Positions 1-7,678 of a DNA stretch of 64,000 bases are shown piece by piece. The DNA lies in contig CABQKC010000003.1 in the NCBI GenBank assembly GCA_902464635.1, positions 1 through 64,000 on the forward strand. The letters are read 5' to 3'. The number at the start of each line of letters is the position of its first letter. The stretch's first letter is position 1. A program made the translations under genes and the position numbers. The stretch comes from an uncultured Caryophanales bacterium. GTDB lineage: Bacteria > Bacillota_I > Bacilli_A > RFN20 > CAG-826. The notes beneath the pieces are model-generated. The model had not been told where the DNA came from. It saw only the letters and a list, made by a program, of their open reading frames with translations, and did not search any database.

Positions 1-11
1 TTAAAAAATCA

Positions 12-45
12 AAAAAAGCCGATGGTTGTCGGCTATTTCTTGCTC
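12..45. terminator. Rho-independent terminator, probably bidirectional
   Basis: A 6-bp perfect inverted repeat (AGCCGA at 17-22, TCGGCT at 29-34, 6-nt loop) is flanked by an A-tract on the left and a T-rich stretch on the right. It could end a plus-strand gene lying before the window or a minus-strand transcript. Nothing convincing is coded between here and 260. Confidence 0.6.
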
Positions 46-267
46 TTAGAATAATTTATATGGATTTATTTTGTAAAAGTTCCGGGTCATTAGTAGGTTA
101 TTTGTTTCCACCTATTATTCCTGTTTTTGCAAGGGAACGCCTCCAAGGATGTTTGAATCCAGGCTTTCATTTTAGGTGTCATGCCCATGCCTACATTATT
201 GATAGCACTTTATAAACTTTTTTTGTTGGAATTCAATTCACCACAAAAATAGAGAATGATTAATATG
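46..267. other. Non-coding leader region before fucU
   Basis: I see no supported gene here. A minus-strand reading at about 83-200 gives some 40 residues without a recognisable domain or start signal. It may be a gene remnant, but it is not called. Confidence 0.4.
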
Positions 268-292
268 TATAATATATAACAAGAAATAGGAG
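268..292 (+). promoter_or_regulatory. -10 box and ribosome site of fucU
   Basis: A consensus TATAAT lies at 268-273, without a recognisable -35 box. AGGAG lies at 288-292, seven bases before the ATG at 300. The spacing supports this start for fucU. Confidence 0.5.
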
Positions 293-299
293 CGTTATT

Positions 300-722
300 A
301 TGCTAAAAAATATACCACCTTGCCTTAGCCCTGAATTATTAAAAGTCCTTGATGAAATGGGACATGGGGATGAAATTGTCATTGGAGACGGAAATTTCCC
401 TGGTTCAAGTTTAGGCCCAAAAGTTATTCGTGCCGATGGAATAGGAGGAGAAGAGCTTCTTGATGCTATTTTGACTTTGATTCCTCTAGATACCTATAGC
501 AAGGCCAATTTCTTCTTAATGGAAACTACAAATGGCGATCCTGCTCCTGAGATTTGGGCTAAATATGATGCAATCGCATTGAAAAAAGAACCAAATACAC
601 GTAAAGAAATGATTGAACGTTTTGCTTTCTATGAACGTGCTAAAAAGGCTTATTGCATTATTCAAAGTGGTGAAACAGCAATCTATGCAAATATCATCCT
701 TAAAAAAGGTGTAGTGAAATAA
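300..722 (+). CDS. fucU: L-fucose mutarotase (RbsD/FucU family)
   Basis: Interconverts alpha and beta anomers of L-fucose so that cytoplasmic fucose isomerase receives its substrate. The 140-residue protein has the same length as E. coli FucU and follows it from the first residues (MLKNI..LSPELLKVL.EMGHGDEI), with the catalytic His at position 22. The C-terminal ERFAFYERA and IYANIILKKGV blocks that separate FucU from RbsD are present, including the conserved tyrosines near 111, 118 and 129. It stands alone here. No fucose isomerase or kinase is visible, although the gene starts only 300 bases from the window edge and could follow a fuc operon. It fits a bacterium feeding on fucosylated glycans, in line with the GH110/GH109-like genes near 57-61 kb. 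Confidence 0.95.
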   Translation: MLKNIPPCLSPELLKVLDEMGHGDEIVIGDGNFPGSSLGPKVIRADGIGGEELLDAILTLIPLDTYSKANFFLMETTNGDPAPEIWAKYDAIALKKEPNTRKEMIERFAFYERAKKAYCIIQSGETAIYANIILKKGVVK

Positions 723-736
723 AATATCGATTCTTA

Positions 737-760
737 AAGCTGCTTTTGCTTTCTTTGTAA
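737..760 (+). terminator. Weak hairpin after fucU
   Basis: AAAGC and GCTTT flank a 7-base loop just behind the fucU stop and are followed by a T-rich stretch. The stem is short, so this is only a possible terminator. Confidence 0.25.
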
Positions 761-821
761 TGTAGTTTTTTATAAACCTATGTATTAGGAAGTTTTTCTT
801 TATTCTTTCCTCTTACTAGTC

Positions 822-827
822 TACAAT
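822..827 (+). promoter_or_regulatory. -10 box of tRNA-Arg
   Basis: TACAAT lies 13 bases before the tRNA 5' end. A poor -35 (TTTATT at 799-804) has a 17-base spacer. Confidence 0.4.
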
Positions 828-840
828 ACTCCATGCAAAC

Positions 841-917
841 GCGCCCGTAGCTCAGTTGGATAGAGCACTTCCCTCCTAAGGAAGGGGTCAGCCGTTCGAG
901 TCGGCTCGGGCGCGCCA
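841..917 (+). tRNA. tRNA-Arg (anticodon CCT)
   Basis: A complete cloverleaf can be drawn. The acceptor stem is GCGCCCG/CGGGCGC, the D arm GCTC/GAGC, the anticodon stem CTTCC/GGAAG with loop CTCCTAA, and the T arm AGCCG/CGGCT. The CCA end is encoded (915-917). Anticodon CCT reads AGG, an arginine codon that genes in this window use often. Confidence 0.97.
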
Positions 918-931
918 GCTGTAATTATTTG

Positions 932-955
932 CACCGACCGCATCGGTGTTTTTTC
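932..955 (+). terminator. Terminator of tRNA-Arg
   Basis: CACCGA (932-937) and TCGGTG (943-948) form a 6-bp stem with a 5-base loop followed by six T. Confidence 0.9.
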
Positions 956-1174
956 TTATATAGGATAAAGTTCGATTATTGCAGATGTGTATTGTTCGAA
1001 CCCATTCGAATGTAGATGTTTTTGTTTGGACTGTGAATCAAAATGGGAAAATATTAAAGAAATTAAAAAATGCAATCGTCAAAAACAATTGGAAGAAAGA
1101 GCACTCCAATCCCAAGACCTATATTGTATGAGATTTATAAATTTATTGAGTCTAGATTTCCTTTTTCTAATTTA

Positions 1175-1183
1175 TGTTACAAT
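1175..1183 (+). promoter_or_regulatory. Extended -10 promoter of the sensor pair
   Basis: TGTTACAAT is a TGn-extended -10 element located 30 bases before the ATG at 1213. No good -35 box is visible, as is usual for extended -10 promoters. Confidence 0.45.
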
Positions 1184-1212
1184 TAGGTCAATAAAGAAAG
1201 AAAAAGTAAGGG

Positions 1213-2877
1213 ATGAGTCAAGAAAAGAAACGTTTGTTTATATATACCTCTTTCATTGCCTTGTTTTTGTTTGCCGAATTATTAGTAGGACTTGCATATG
1301 ATCTTAATGGCTTTCCTAGCGTTATCTTAACTTTTATTTCTAATTTGATTCTTTTCTCTTTGATTATCGTATGGGGCATATCTATTAAGCATAGAGTGGT
1401 GGCCAAGTCTATGGGAAGGACATTGCTAGCAGTAGCTTTATTTTTGCTCCTAGGTCTTTTCTTAAGATTTATAAAATATAACCTATCAGTAAAAGATAGC
1501 ACCGCGAGTAGATATCTATGGTATTCATATTATCTTCCTTGGTGTCTAACTCCTCCTACATTGCTACTTGCTACATTGGATATAGAAAGAAAAACGAATA
1601 AGCCACTTAATAAATTGCTATATTTAGTCTATGTCCCTGCTGTAACTTTATCTTTATTGGTATTTACGAATGATTTCCATGAACTAGCGTTCTCTTTTGG
1701 AGATGTAACTACATTTGATTATTCCTATAAACATGAAATAGTCTATTACCTAGTTCTAGTCTGGGTATATGGAGTAGTTGCTAGCTGCCTAATTGTCTTA
1801 TTTATTAAATGCAGGGTTTCTTCTGCTAGAAAGAAGATATGGGTCCCGTTATGTTGCTTAGCCCTAGGTGCGTCTTTTATAGTAATTACATTTGCGACTT
1901 CGCTAGGTAAATATTTTAAGCAGCCAGAAGTGATTGCCTTTGTCTATATGATGGTTATTGAAAGCTGCATCATTATAGGATTAATCCCATCTAATGCGAA
2001 TTATGTTGGATATTTTAATGTATCAAGAATCTCTGCCTTCATCGCTGACATGAATTTAAATGTTGTTTATGCTTCAAATGATGTAAAACTGCCCAAAAAA
2101 GAATTGATGAAAGAAGCTCTTAAGGAACCCGTTATAATAAAAAAGAATACTAGATTCTCTGCAAAACCAATACATGGGGGCTATCTTTTCTATTACGAAG
2201 ACCTATCTAGGATCAATAAAATAAATGATGAACTTAATGAAATAAAGCAAACTTTGCTAGAAGAAAATTACCTAATTTCAGCCGAGAATGAATTAAAGGA
2301 AAAGAAAGCAATTGTTGATGAACAAAATAGGTTATATGACAAGATAGATAATCTTATCAAACCCGAGATGGACAAAGTTAAGGGAATATTAAAATCTATA
2401 AGTCCAGAAGATAAAGATTTTGATAACAAGATGCGTCTAGCTTGTTTATATATTGCCTATATAAAAAGAAGAAGCAATTTGGCCATGATAATGGAAAATA
2501 AGCTAGACATATCATCAAATGAACTAGTTTATGCGATTAAAGAATCTCTTGATTATCTTTCTTTCTATGGGATTAGGTCTTCTTTTGTCTATGAAGGGGA
2601 AATTAGTCTAGATAATAAAGTAGGGGGACTTATATTTGAATTCTACCAAGATTGCATAATACGTTCTTTAAATTCAATCCATTCTTGCCTAGTGAAGTTA
2701 GAATGCAAGCCTAAAAAAGCCGTTATTAAAGTGATCTTGGATGAAAAGATAACCTACTTTGATTTGGATTATAAGAAAAAGGAAATAGAAGAATCTAACG
2801 GGATAATGAAAATATCTATTAAAGATAATTCAACTTACTGCGAGCTTGAATTTAATAATTTGGAGGCAGGCAAATGA
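1213..2877 (+). CDS. 7TM sensor, degenerate histidine-kinase-like
   Basis: A 554-residue membrane protein. Residues about 8-262 hold seven or so hydrophobic segments, with a TNDFHELAFSF stretch typical of the N-terminal 7TM domain of Gram-positive histidine kinases. A short PAS-like segment (about 265-330) and a coiled coil (about 335-395) follow. The C-terminal 160 residues sit where the kinase core should be, but I find no H-box histidine with the usual HD/HE context and no N or G box of an ATPase lid. It overlaps the next kinase gene by four bases (ATGA), so the two are translationally coupled. It probably senses a signal and works with its partner; the catalytic role is likely lost. The start follows AAGGG at very short spacing. 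Confidence 0.75.
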   Translation: MSQEKKRLFIYTSFIALFLFAELLVGLAYDLNGFPSVILTFISNLILFSLIIVWGISIKHRVVAKSMGRTLLAVALFLLLGLFLRFIKYNLSVKDSTASRYLWYSYYLPWCLTPPTLLLATLDIERKTNKPLNKLLYLVYVPAVTLSLLVFTNDFHELAFSFGDVTTFDYSYKHEIVYYLVLVWVYGVVASCLIVLFIKCRVSSARKKIWVPLCCLALGASFIVITFATSLGKYFKQPEVIAFVYMMVIESCIIIGLIPSNANYVGYFNVSRISAFIADMNLNVVYASNDVKLPKKELMKEALKEPVIIKKNTRFSAKPIHGGYLFYYEDLSRINKINDELNEIKQTLLEENYLISAENELKEKKAIVDEQNRLYDKIDNLIKPEMDKVKGILKSISPEDKDFDNKMRLACLYIAYIKRRSNLAMIMENKLDISSNELVYAIKESLDYLSFYGIRSSFVYEGEISLDNKVGGLIFEFYQDCIIRSLNSIHSCLVKLECKPKKAVIKVILDEKITYFDLDYKKKEIEESNGIMKISIKDNSTYCELEFNNLEAGK

Positions 2878-4157
2878 GTTTCTATTCCTCTCCAAGTTCA
2901 ATTCAATACATCATAGTTATTATTCTTTCTATTGCCTTGCTATTTTCTATTGTCACGATGGCTCTTTCAATCACGTATAAAATTAAGCCAATTTACCTAA
3001 TTCTTTCTATTTTGCTGCTGTTATTAAATTCTCTATTGGTCCTTTGTTTAATGAAGGGAGCATATCTAAAAAAGATAAATGAAGAGCTATATCCTGAACT
3101 AATGTGGTTTGTATCTTTGCCTTTATGGCTAGTAATCTTTTTGACTTTCCTAATTATCTATTTGAATTGTATTGCCTTTATTTCGATTAGAGTCTGGAAG
3201 AGTCATCATCTTACTCCTATGTCAATTAAGGAAAGCTTAGATGAATTATCTACCGCGATTTGCATCTATGATAAATCAGGACAGGTAAATCTAGTCAATT
3301 CTCTTATGGATGAACTTTCCTTATTGATCATGGATAAGGCTATCCTAAATGGACATGCTTTTTGGGATGACTTGAATAATAAAAAGAGTCCTATAACTCT
3401 TCCAAATAATGGATTTGAGAAGGGGCCTATAGTCAAATTGGATGATGGAAGGGTATATTCGTTCCATAAATATGAACATAGCCAAGGCAAGAAAGTCTTC
3501 TATGAAATAATAGGTACAAATATTACTAGGCGTTACTTGCTTGGGAAGGATTTAGAAGAGAAAAACAAAGATATAAAAGAGATGAATAATCGTTTTAGAG
3601 ATTATGGGGATAATATTTTGAATTATACAAAAGAAAATGAAATATTAGCTGCTAAAAGGCATATTCACGATAACATGGGCAAATTGCTTTTATTAAGCAA
3701 GATGAAATTAAGCGAATCAATGAGTAAAGAAGATAAAGAAAAGTTAATATCGGAATGGGATATCGCTATTGCAGGATTTGGACTTGATTTAAATAAAGAA
3801 GATACATTAAAGGAATTAATGGATGCCGCTAATTCAATCGGAGTCAAAATCATAATTGATGGAAATAAAATCAATAACCCAAGAATAAGGAAAATATTAA
3901 TTGCTGCATCAATTGAAACAATGACTAATCTAGTCTCCCATGCTAAAGGGGATGAATTATATATATCTTTAAAAGAAGAAGGACCTTATTTTGCTGCTAT
4001 ATTTACAAATAATGGAAAGCGTCCTGAAAAAGAAATAATCGAAGGTGGTGGATTATCTTCTTTAAGGGCTTTAGTAGAAAAAGAATATGGGATAATGGAA
4101 ATAGAAAGCAAACCTAGATTCTTGTTAAAGATTTCATTGCCTTATAAAAATAAGTAA
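2874..4157 (+). CDS. Membrane sensor histidine kinase
   Basis: A 427-residue kinase with three hydrophobic segments (about 11-34, 38-60, 76-105), a PAS-like domain (about 118-215), a coiled coil, and a kinase core. The H-box is AAKRHIHDNMGKLLLLSK, with the likely phospho-accepting His265 followed by Asp. The ATPase part keeps an N-box-like ETMTNLVSHA (348-357) and a glycine-rich EGGGLSSLR (390-398). This resembles the NarX/LytS-like HisKA_3 or HDxxG groups rather than EnvZ. Coupled by ATGA to the degenerate 7TM sensor upstream. No response regulator is encoded beside it, so its partner must lie elsewhere. Its stop directly abuts the stop of the convergent PII-like gene. Confidence 0.85.
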   Translation: MSFYSSPSSIQYIIVIILSIALLFSIVTMALSITYKIKPIYLILSILLLLLNSLLVLCLMKGAYLKKINEELYPELMWFVSLPLWLVIFLTFLIIYLNCIAFISIRVWKSHHLTPMSIKESLDELSTAICIYDKSGQVNLVNSLMDELSLLIMDKAILNGHAFWDDLNNKKSPITLPNNGFEKGPIVKLDDGRVYSFHKYEHSQGKKVFYEIIGTNITRRYLLGKDLEEKNKDIKEMNNRFRDYGDNILNYTKENEILAAKRHIHDNMGKLLLLSKMKLSESMSKEDKEKLISEWDIAIAGFGLDLNKEDTLKELMDAANSIGVKIIIDGNKINNPRIRKILIAASIETMTNLVSHAKGDELYISLKEEGPYFAAIFTNNGKRPEKEIIEGGGLSSLRALVEKEYGIMEIESKPRFLLKISLPYKNK

Positions 4158-4490
4158 TTAGAAAGAGCCTTCGACATCTACTAAAGGAAGTATGAACATA
4201 CCCCCCTTTACTTTCTTAAAATTAGAAGTGGCTTCTCTTATTTCTTGCTTTAGTTCGGCTACCTTTTCTTCTTCGATAACTATAAATAAAGTTAGGTTTC
4301 CGCTAGGTAAATCATCAACCATGCTGGCTAAAGAAATAGCTCCGCTTTGGGCATCTTCAAATTTTGGCAATACATGATGTAAACCAGAAGTAGGGATAAC
4401 TGTCCCGTTATATCCCTCAGAAGATAATTTATGCAACAATTTTTCAGTTGCATCAACGTGATCTAGAATAGCAAACAAAAGAACTTTCAT
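4158..4490 (-). CDS. PII-like small signalling protein
   Basis: A 110-residue protein with the alternating pattern of a ferredoxin-like PII fold. It has MKVLLFAILDHVDATEKLL at strand 1/helix 1, a variable loop region around residues 30-60, a TLFIVIEEEKVAELKQEI strand-helix, and a C-terminal GGMFILPLVDVEG strand. Size and layout match DarA/PstA-type (cyclic-di-AMP-binding) PII-like proteins, but the ligand cannot be told from sequence. I chose the ATG at 4490 over the upstream in-frame codon because AAGG sits eight bases before it and a promoter (TGGTATAGT on the minus strand, 4522-4530) lies just upstream. The extra 17 N-terminal residues of the longer reading frame would cover this leader. 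Confidence 0.65.
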   Translation of the reverse strand: MKVLLFAILDHVDATEKLLHKLSSEGYNGTVIPTSGLHHVLPKFEDAQSGAISLASMVDDLPSGNLTLFIVIEEEKVAELKQEIREATSNFKKVKGGMFILPLVDVEGSF

Positions 4491-4523
4491 ATCAAATACC
4501 TTATCAATTAGAGCAAGAATAAC

Positions 4524-4606
4524 TATACCACAAGATATCAACGTTATGGCAACTAATGTCGATTGGATTTGAATTCTTTTTGTCTAAATAATAAAGTTGC
4601 TATATT
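4524..4606. repeat. Divergent-promoter direct repeat, copy A
   Basis: An 83-bp element that recurs at 6393-6474 with seven substitutions and one missing base (about 90% identity), in the same orientation. Its left end carries a minus-strand promoter (TTGCCA, 19-base spacer, TGG-extended TATAGT) for the PII-like gene. Its right end carries a plus-strand TTGTCT/TATATT pair. In this copy the plus-strand promoter would fire into the 3' end of the convergent gene at 4635-6221, giving antisense RNA. Confidence 0.85.
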
Positions 4607-4634
4607 TTTAATAATAGTTTCTTTTGCTTTTATC

Positions 4635-6221
4635 TTAGTTTTTTTCGATAAAATCAAGTGTCTTCTTAGCCATATCACTAATCGAAACAGTGCTATATCC
4701 CATTAATGTACTTTCTAAAGTGTCATTTACTCTATTTTTCCAATAATCAGGAATTGCCTCATAGCCAATAGCAGTTCCTAAGACCGATCCAACGGTAGCT
4801 CCGTTACAATCAGTATCAAAACAAGCACCAACCGCTAAACAAATGGATTTGCCATAATCTTTATTTCCGTATAAAAGTCCAGCAGCAACAATCTCCGCAT
4901 TAGATATTGTATGGCACCAATCATATCCTACTTCTTCGTTATAGCGAGTTCTAATATCCGCTAAACAAGTTTCTGCTGGGATACCTTTGTCGTATGTTTC
5001 GATAATGTTAGAAACAGCTTTAAATAATCTAGAAGAGGAAGGAATTTGGGAAAGTCCGGCTTTAATAATTGTTTTTATGTCACTTGTTTCAAAAGCTTTA
5101 GCAATCATTGCCGCTACCCACATAGAACCATATATGCCATTTTTAACATGGGATATACGCGCATCTTTATAAGCCATCTCTGCAGCTTTTTCGGGATTTC
5201 CGGGATTAATATAACCATAGAAATCAGCGCGTATTTGGGCACCAATCCATTCTCTATAGGCGTTTTTATATTCTCCACTTAGAGGGGGTAAGAATCCGTT
5301 TATAAGATTCTTATAAGCCACTCTTTCAGCGGTGCAATAAGCATATTTAGTTTGCGTAGATAACCAAACTTCCGCTACATCACTAGAAGTAAAATCTCTT
5401 CCATAACGTTTTAAAACTTCATAGGCAATTAAGATATAGTTAGTATCATCGTCGGAAGGCATTTTATTAAAATCTTTGGGATATGAACGTGATTTAATTG
5501 GGAAAGAGATATCACTTGTATCGATTTTTTCAATATCTTCAAGGTCGATATATCGGTGTAAAGGGTAATTGTTGGTGCGAGTTAAGACCTTTTTCATATC
5601 GGGCATTCTTATACATTCGACAGGTTTACCAAGGTAACATCCGCATATTCTGCCATACCACCCACCTTTAACTTTATTAAGTAGTTCTTCATCAGTTAGA
5701 GTTAAAGTATCTATAGTATTATAGGAGTTATTTCTTAAAGCTTTTATAGCGTTATATTCGTTTGGTTCAACAAAAGGATAGTCTTTTCTAATAGGAAGAG
5801 TTTCGCTAATTTTAAATAGAGAATCCGCCATATCATCTTTGTATTTGCTAGAGGGCATTTTTGCTATTGAGAAAAAGACATCTTTTAAATTTTCTACATC
5901 TTTCCCCTCGTCAAAAAGCTCTCTATATTCAATTTCAAGACTTTTGGCATATGATTCCCAAGAATGCATTTTGCCATAATCAGGAATGAACTCTTTATCA
6001 ACTCTTCCGCTATTATCTTGATCATCTACTCTTTCACAAAGGTAATCCATAGATACGTTAAAAATAGTAGCGATAGTGAGCAGTTTATCTAGAGTTGGTA
6101 AACTAAGTCCATTTTCCCATTTTTGAACAGACTGATGAGAAACAAAAAGTTTATTCGCTAAATCTTCTTGAGTAAGATTGCTTTTTGTTCTTAAAAGATA
6201 AATTTTTTCCGAAATACTCAT
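4635..6221 (-). CDS. XRE regulator fused to ADP-ribosylglycohydrolase
   Basis: A 528-residue fusion. Residues 5-60 are a Cro/CI-type helix-turn-helix (LTQEDLANKLFVSHQSVQKW). Residues about 175-528 are an ADP-ribosylglycohydrolase (ARH/DraG) all-alpha domain. Both metal-ligand motifs are intact: SDDDTNY (Asp257-Asp259) and DTDCNGATVG (Asp469, Asp471). The linker 65-170 is charged and without a recognised domain. ARH enzymes remove ADP-ribose from proteins or related N/O-glycosides with Mg. Fused to a DNA-binding domain, the enzyme may act as a ligand-sensing repressor or target a DNA-bound substrate; that is inference. The gene sits alone between two copies of an 83-bp promoter repeat, as if it arrived together with that duplication. 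Confidence 0.85.
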   Translation of the reverse strand: MSISEKIYLLRTKSNLTQEDLANKLFVSHQSVQKWENGLSLPTLDKLLTIATIFNVSMDYLCERVDDQDNSGRVDKEFIPDYGKMHSWESYAKSLEIEYRELFDEGKDVENLKDVFFSIAKMPSSKYKDDMADSLFKISETLPIRKDYPFVEPNEYNAIKALRNNSYNTIDTLTLTDEELLNKVKGGWYGRICGCYLGKPVECIRMPDMKKVLTRTNNYPLHRYIDLEDIEKIDTSDISFPIKSRSYPKDFNKMPSDDDTNYILIAYEVLKRYGRDFTSSDVAEVWLSTQTKYAYCTAERVAYKNLINGFLPPLSGEYKNAYREWIGAQIRADFYGYINPGNPEKAAEMAYKDARISHVKNGIYGSMWVAAMIAKAFETSDIKTIIKAGLSQIPSSSRLFKAVSNIIETYDKGIPAETCLADIRTRYNEEVGYDWCHTISNAEIVAAGLLYGNKDYGKSICLAVGACFDTDCNGATVGSVLGTAIGYEAIPDYWKNRVNDTLESTLMGYSTVSISDMAKKTLDFIEKN

Positions 6222-6285
6222 TTAGGTACTCCTTTATTCGTATTTTATTAAAAAGCGAAAAAGAAGATATTTCAAACAACTTTAT

Positions 6286-6391
6286 GTTGCTATCATTGCA
6301 ACCGTTAGTTGCCGTATAGTTTCATTACTGATACTAAAACCCGTTTTTGGGATTTAACACTATATTTAGGGTTCCAGCCTAAGGTTAGGAA
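6286..6391. promoter_or_regulatory. Candidate operator region between divergent genes
   Basis: GTTGC (6286-6290) and GCAAC (6298-6302) form an inverted repeat with a 7-base centre, and a third GTTGC half-site follows at 6307-6311. A further CCTAA/TTAGG pair lies at about 6379-6390. These sit between the XRE-fusion start and the promoter repeat and would suit autoregulation by the XRE domain. The assignment is inference. Confidence 0.35.
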
Positions 6392-6392
6392 A

Positions 6393-6474
6393 TATACCAC
6401 AAGATTCAACGTTATCTCAATTAATGTAGTTTGGATTTGAAATCTTTTTGTCTAAATAAAAAAGTTGCTATATT
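6393..6474. repeat. Divergent-promoter direct repeat, copy B
   Basis: The second copy of the element at 4524-4606. Leftward it offers TTGAGA, an 18-base spacer and TATATT with an upstream TGG for the XRE/ADP-ribosylglycohydrolase gene. Rightward it offers TTGTCT and TATATT for the cyclophilin gene starting at 6503. Confidence 0.85.
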
Positions 6475-6502
6475 ATTTACTTAATTATTTTGGAGAAAAA
6501 AG

Positions 6503-7003
6503 ATGATTGCGATAAAAGTTAAAGATTTTGGGGTAATGAAGTTTGAATTGGATTATGAAAACGCTCCTAATTCTGCTGCTAATTTTGTTTCCTTGGCTAA
6601 GCAAGGTTTCTATGATGGATTAACTTTCCACCGTATTATCAAGGGTTTTATGATTCAAGGTGGCGATGGTAGAAGCAAGGGAAGGGAATTAGATTATTCC
6701 ATAAAGGGAGAATTCCTATCCAATGGAGTAAATAACCAATTAAGACATGAACGTGGAGTTATATCTATGGCTAGGACTATGTTCCCGGATTCCGCTACAT
6801 CGCAATTTTTCATCGTCCACAAGACTTCGCCTCATCTAGATGGCGAATATGCTGCCTTTGGAAAAATGATAGATGGGTTTGATGTGTTGGATAAAATTGC
6901 AGGTGTTGCCACAAATAGAATGGATGCCCCAATCAAGAAGGTTGAAATTGAATATATAAAGGCAATAGACGAAGAAGATAAAGAAGTAAGGAAGATAAAA
7001 TAA
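6503..7003 (+). CDS. Peptidyl-prolyl cis-trans isomerase (cyclophilin)
   Basis: A single-domain cytoplasmic cyclophilin of 166 residues that catalyses proline isomerisation during folding. The active-site blocks are present: FHRIIKGFMIQGGD (with the catalytic Arg), the SMART/SATSQFFIVH strand, and LDGEYAAFGKM. In the last block the cyclosporin-contacting Trp is replaced, as in many bacterial forms. There is no signal peptide. GGAG lies seven bases before the ATG, and the upstream promoter is the right half of repeat copy B. The stop overlaps the start of the TetR gene by one base (TAATG), so the two are probably co-transcribed. Confidence 0.95.
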   Translation: MIAIKVKDFGVMKFELDYENAPNSAANFVSLAKQGFYDGLTFHRIIKGFMIQGGDGRSKGRELDYSIKGEFLSNGVNNQLRHERGVISMARTMFPDSATSQFFIVHKTSPHLDGEYAAFGKMIDGFDVLDKIAGVATNRMDAPIKKVEIEYIKAIDEEDKEVRKIK

Positions 7004-7563
7004 TGTCAGATATTACAAAGCGTGCTTTATCAGCTTCACTAAAATCACTTCTATTAGAAAAGCCAATTGATAAGGTATCTGTTTTAGATATTACTAATAG
7101 GTGTGGTGTCAAACGCCAGACTTTCTATTATCATTTCCAAGATATCGCCGATTTAGTCGAATGGACTTGCCTAGATGATGCTAGCAAAGTCATCGCAGGA
7201 GCAAAACCATCTACCTGGCAAGAAGGATTCCTAGAAGTATTTAATCTAATCAAGCAAGATAAGGCTTTCGTTTTGAACATCTACCATTCTGTATCTAGAG
7301 ATAAGCTTGAATTATATCTATATTCGATTGTCTATAGAGTTATTAAACAAGTAGTGGATGAAGTTTCCTCTTCCTATTCAGTAAGTGATGAAGAAAAGGA
7401 TTTTATCATTAATTTCTTTAAATATTCTTTCTGTGGAATAGTATTCAACTGGATTGATAAAGGAATGGTAAAAGATCCTAAAATCATCGTAGAACAGACA
7501 TCTTCTTTATGCAGCGGGCTTATTGTTAGGGCCCTAGATAATCTAGGTGTCAAGCATAATTAA
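7003..7563 (+). CDS. TetR/AcrR-family regulator
   Basis: A 186-residue regulator. The N-terminal helix-turn-helix is classical (VSVLDITNRCGVKRQTFYYHF, about 25-46). The C-terminal part is all helical and resembles the DhaS-like/TetR_C group in Firmicutes. It is coupled to the cyclophilin by a one-base overlap and followed by a terminator, then by the oleate hydratase gene in the same direction. This makes it a plausible regulator of fatty-acid detoxification, though no operator can be demonstrated. Confidence 0.85.
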   Translation: MSDITKRALSASLKSLLLEKPIDKVSVLDITNRCGVKRQTFYYHFQDIADLVEWTCLDDASKVIAGAKPSTWQEGFLEVFNLIKQDKAFVLNIYHSVSRDKLELYLYSIVYRVIKQVVDEVSSSYSVSDEEKDFIINFFKYSFCGIVFNWIDKGMVKDPKIIVEQTSSLCSGLIVRALDNLGVKHN

Positions 7564-7599
7564 TTTTGACAGAAATAAAAAAATATCAAAATATTTGTC

Positions 7600-7637
7600 A
7601 GCCTCCGATCTATGTAATTTGGGAGGCTTTTTCTTTT
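7600..7637 (+). terminator. Terminator after the TetR gene
   Basis: AGCCTCC (7600-7606) pairs with GGAGGCT (7622-7628) over a 15-base loop, followed by TTTTCTTTTT. It separates the TetR unit from the hydratase, or acts as an attenuator for it. Confidence 0.9.
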
Positions 7638-7678
7638 TGGTTAGTATGTAGGTGCTTTGAAAGCAAGGAGAAAAGAAA

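Noticed and set aside
83..200. Minus-strand reading of about 40 residues before fucU
   Set aside because: No start signal, no domain, bounded by stops; too short to separate from chance.
987..1301. 104-codon open frame upstream of the 7TM sensor
   Set aside because: Its end overlaps the sensor gene in another frame, it has no ribosome site, and its composition (many Cys, Arg, Phe without pattern) does not look like a protein. It also runs through the promoter region.
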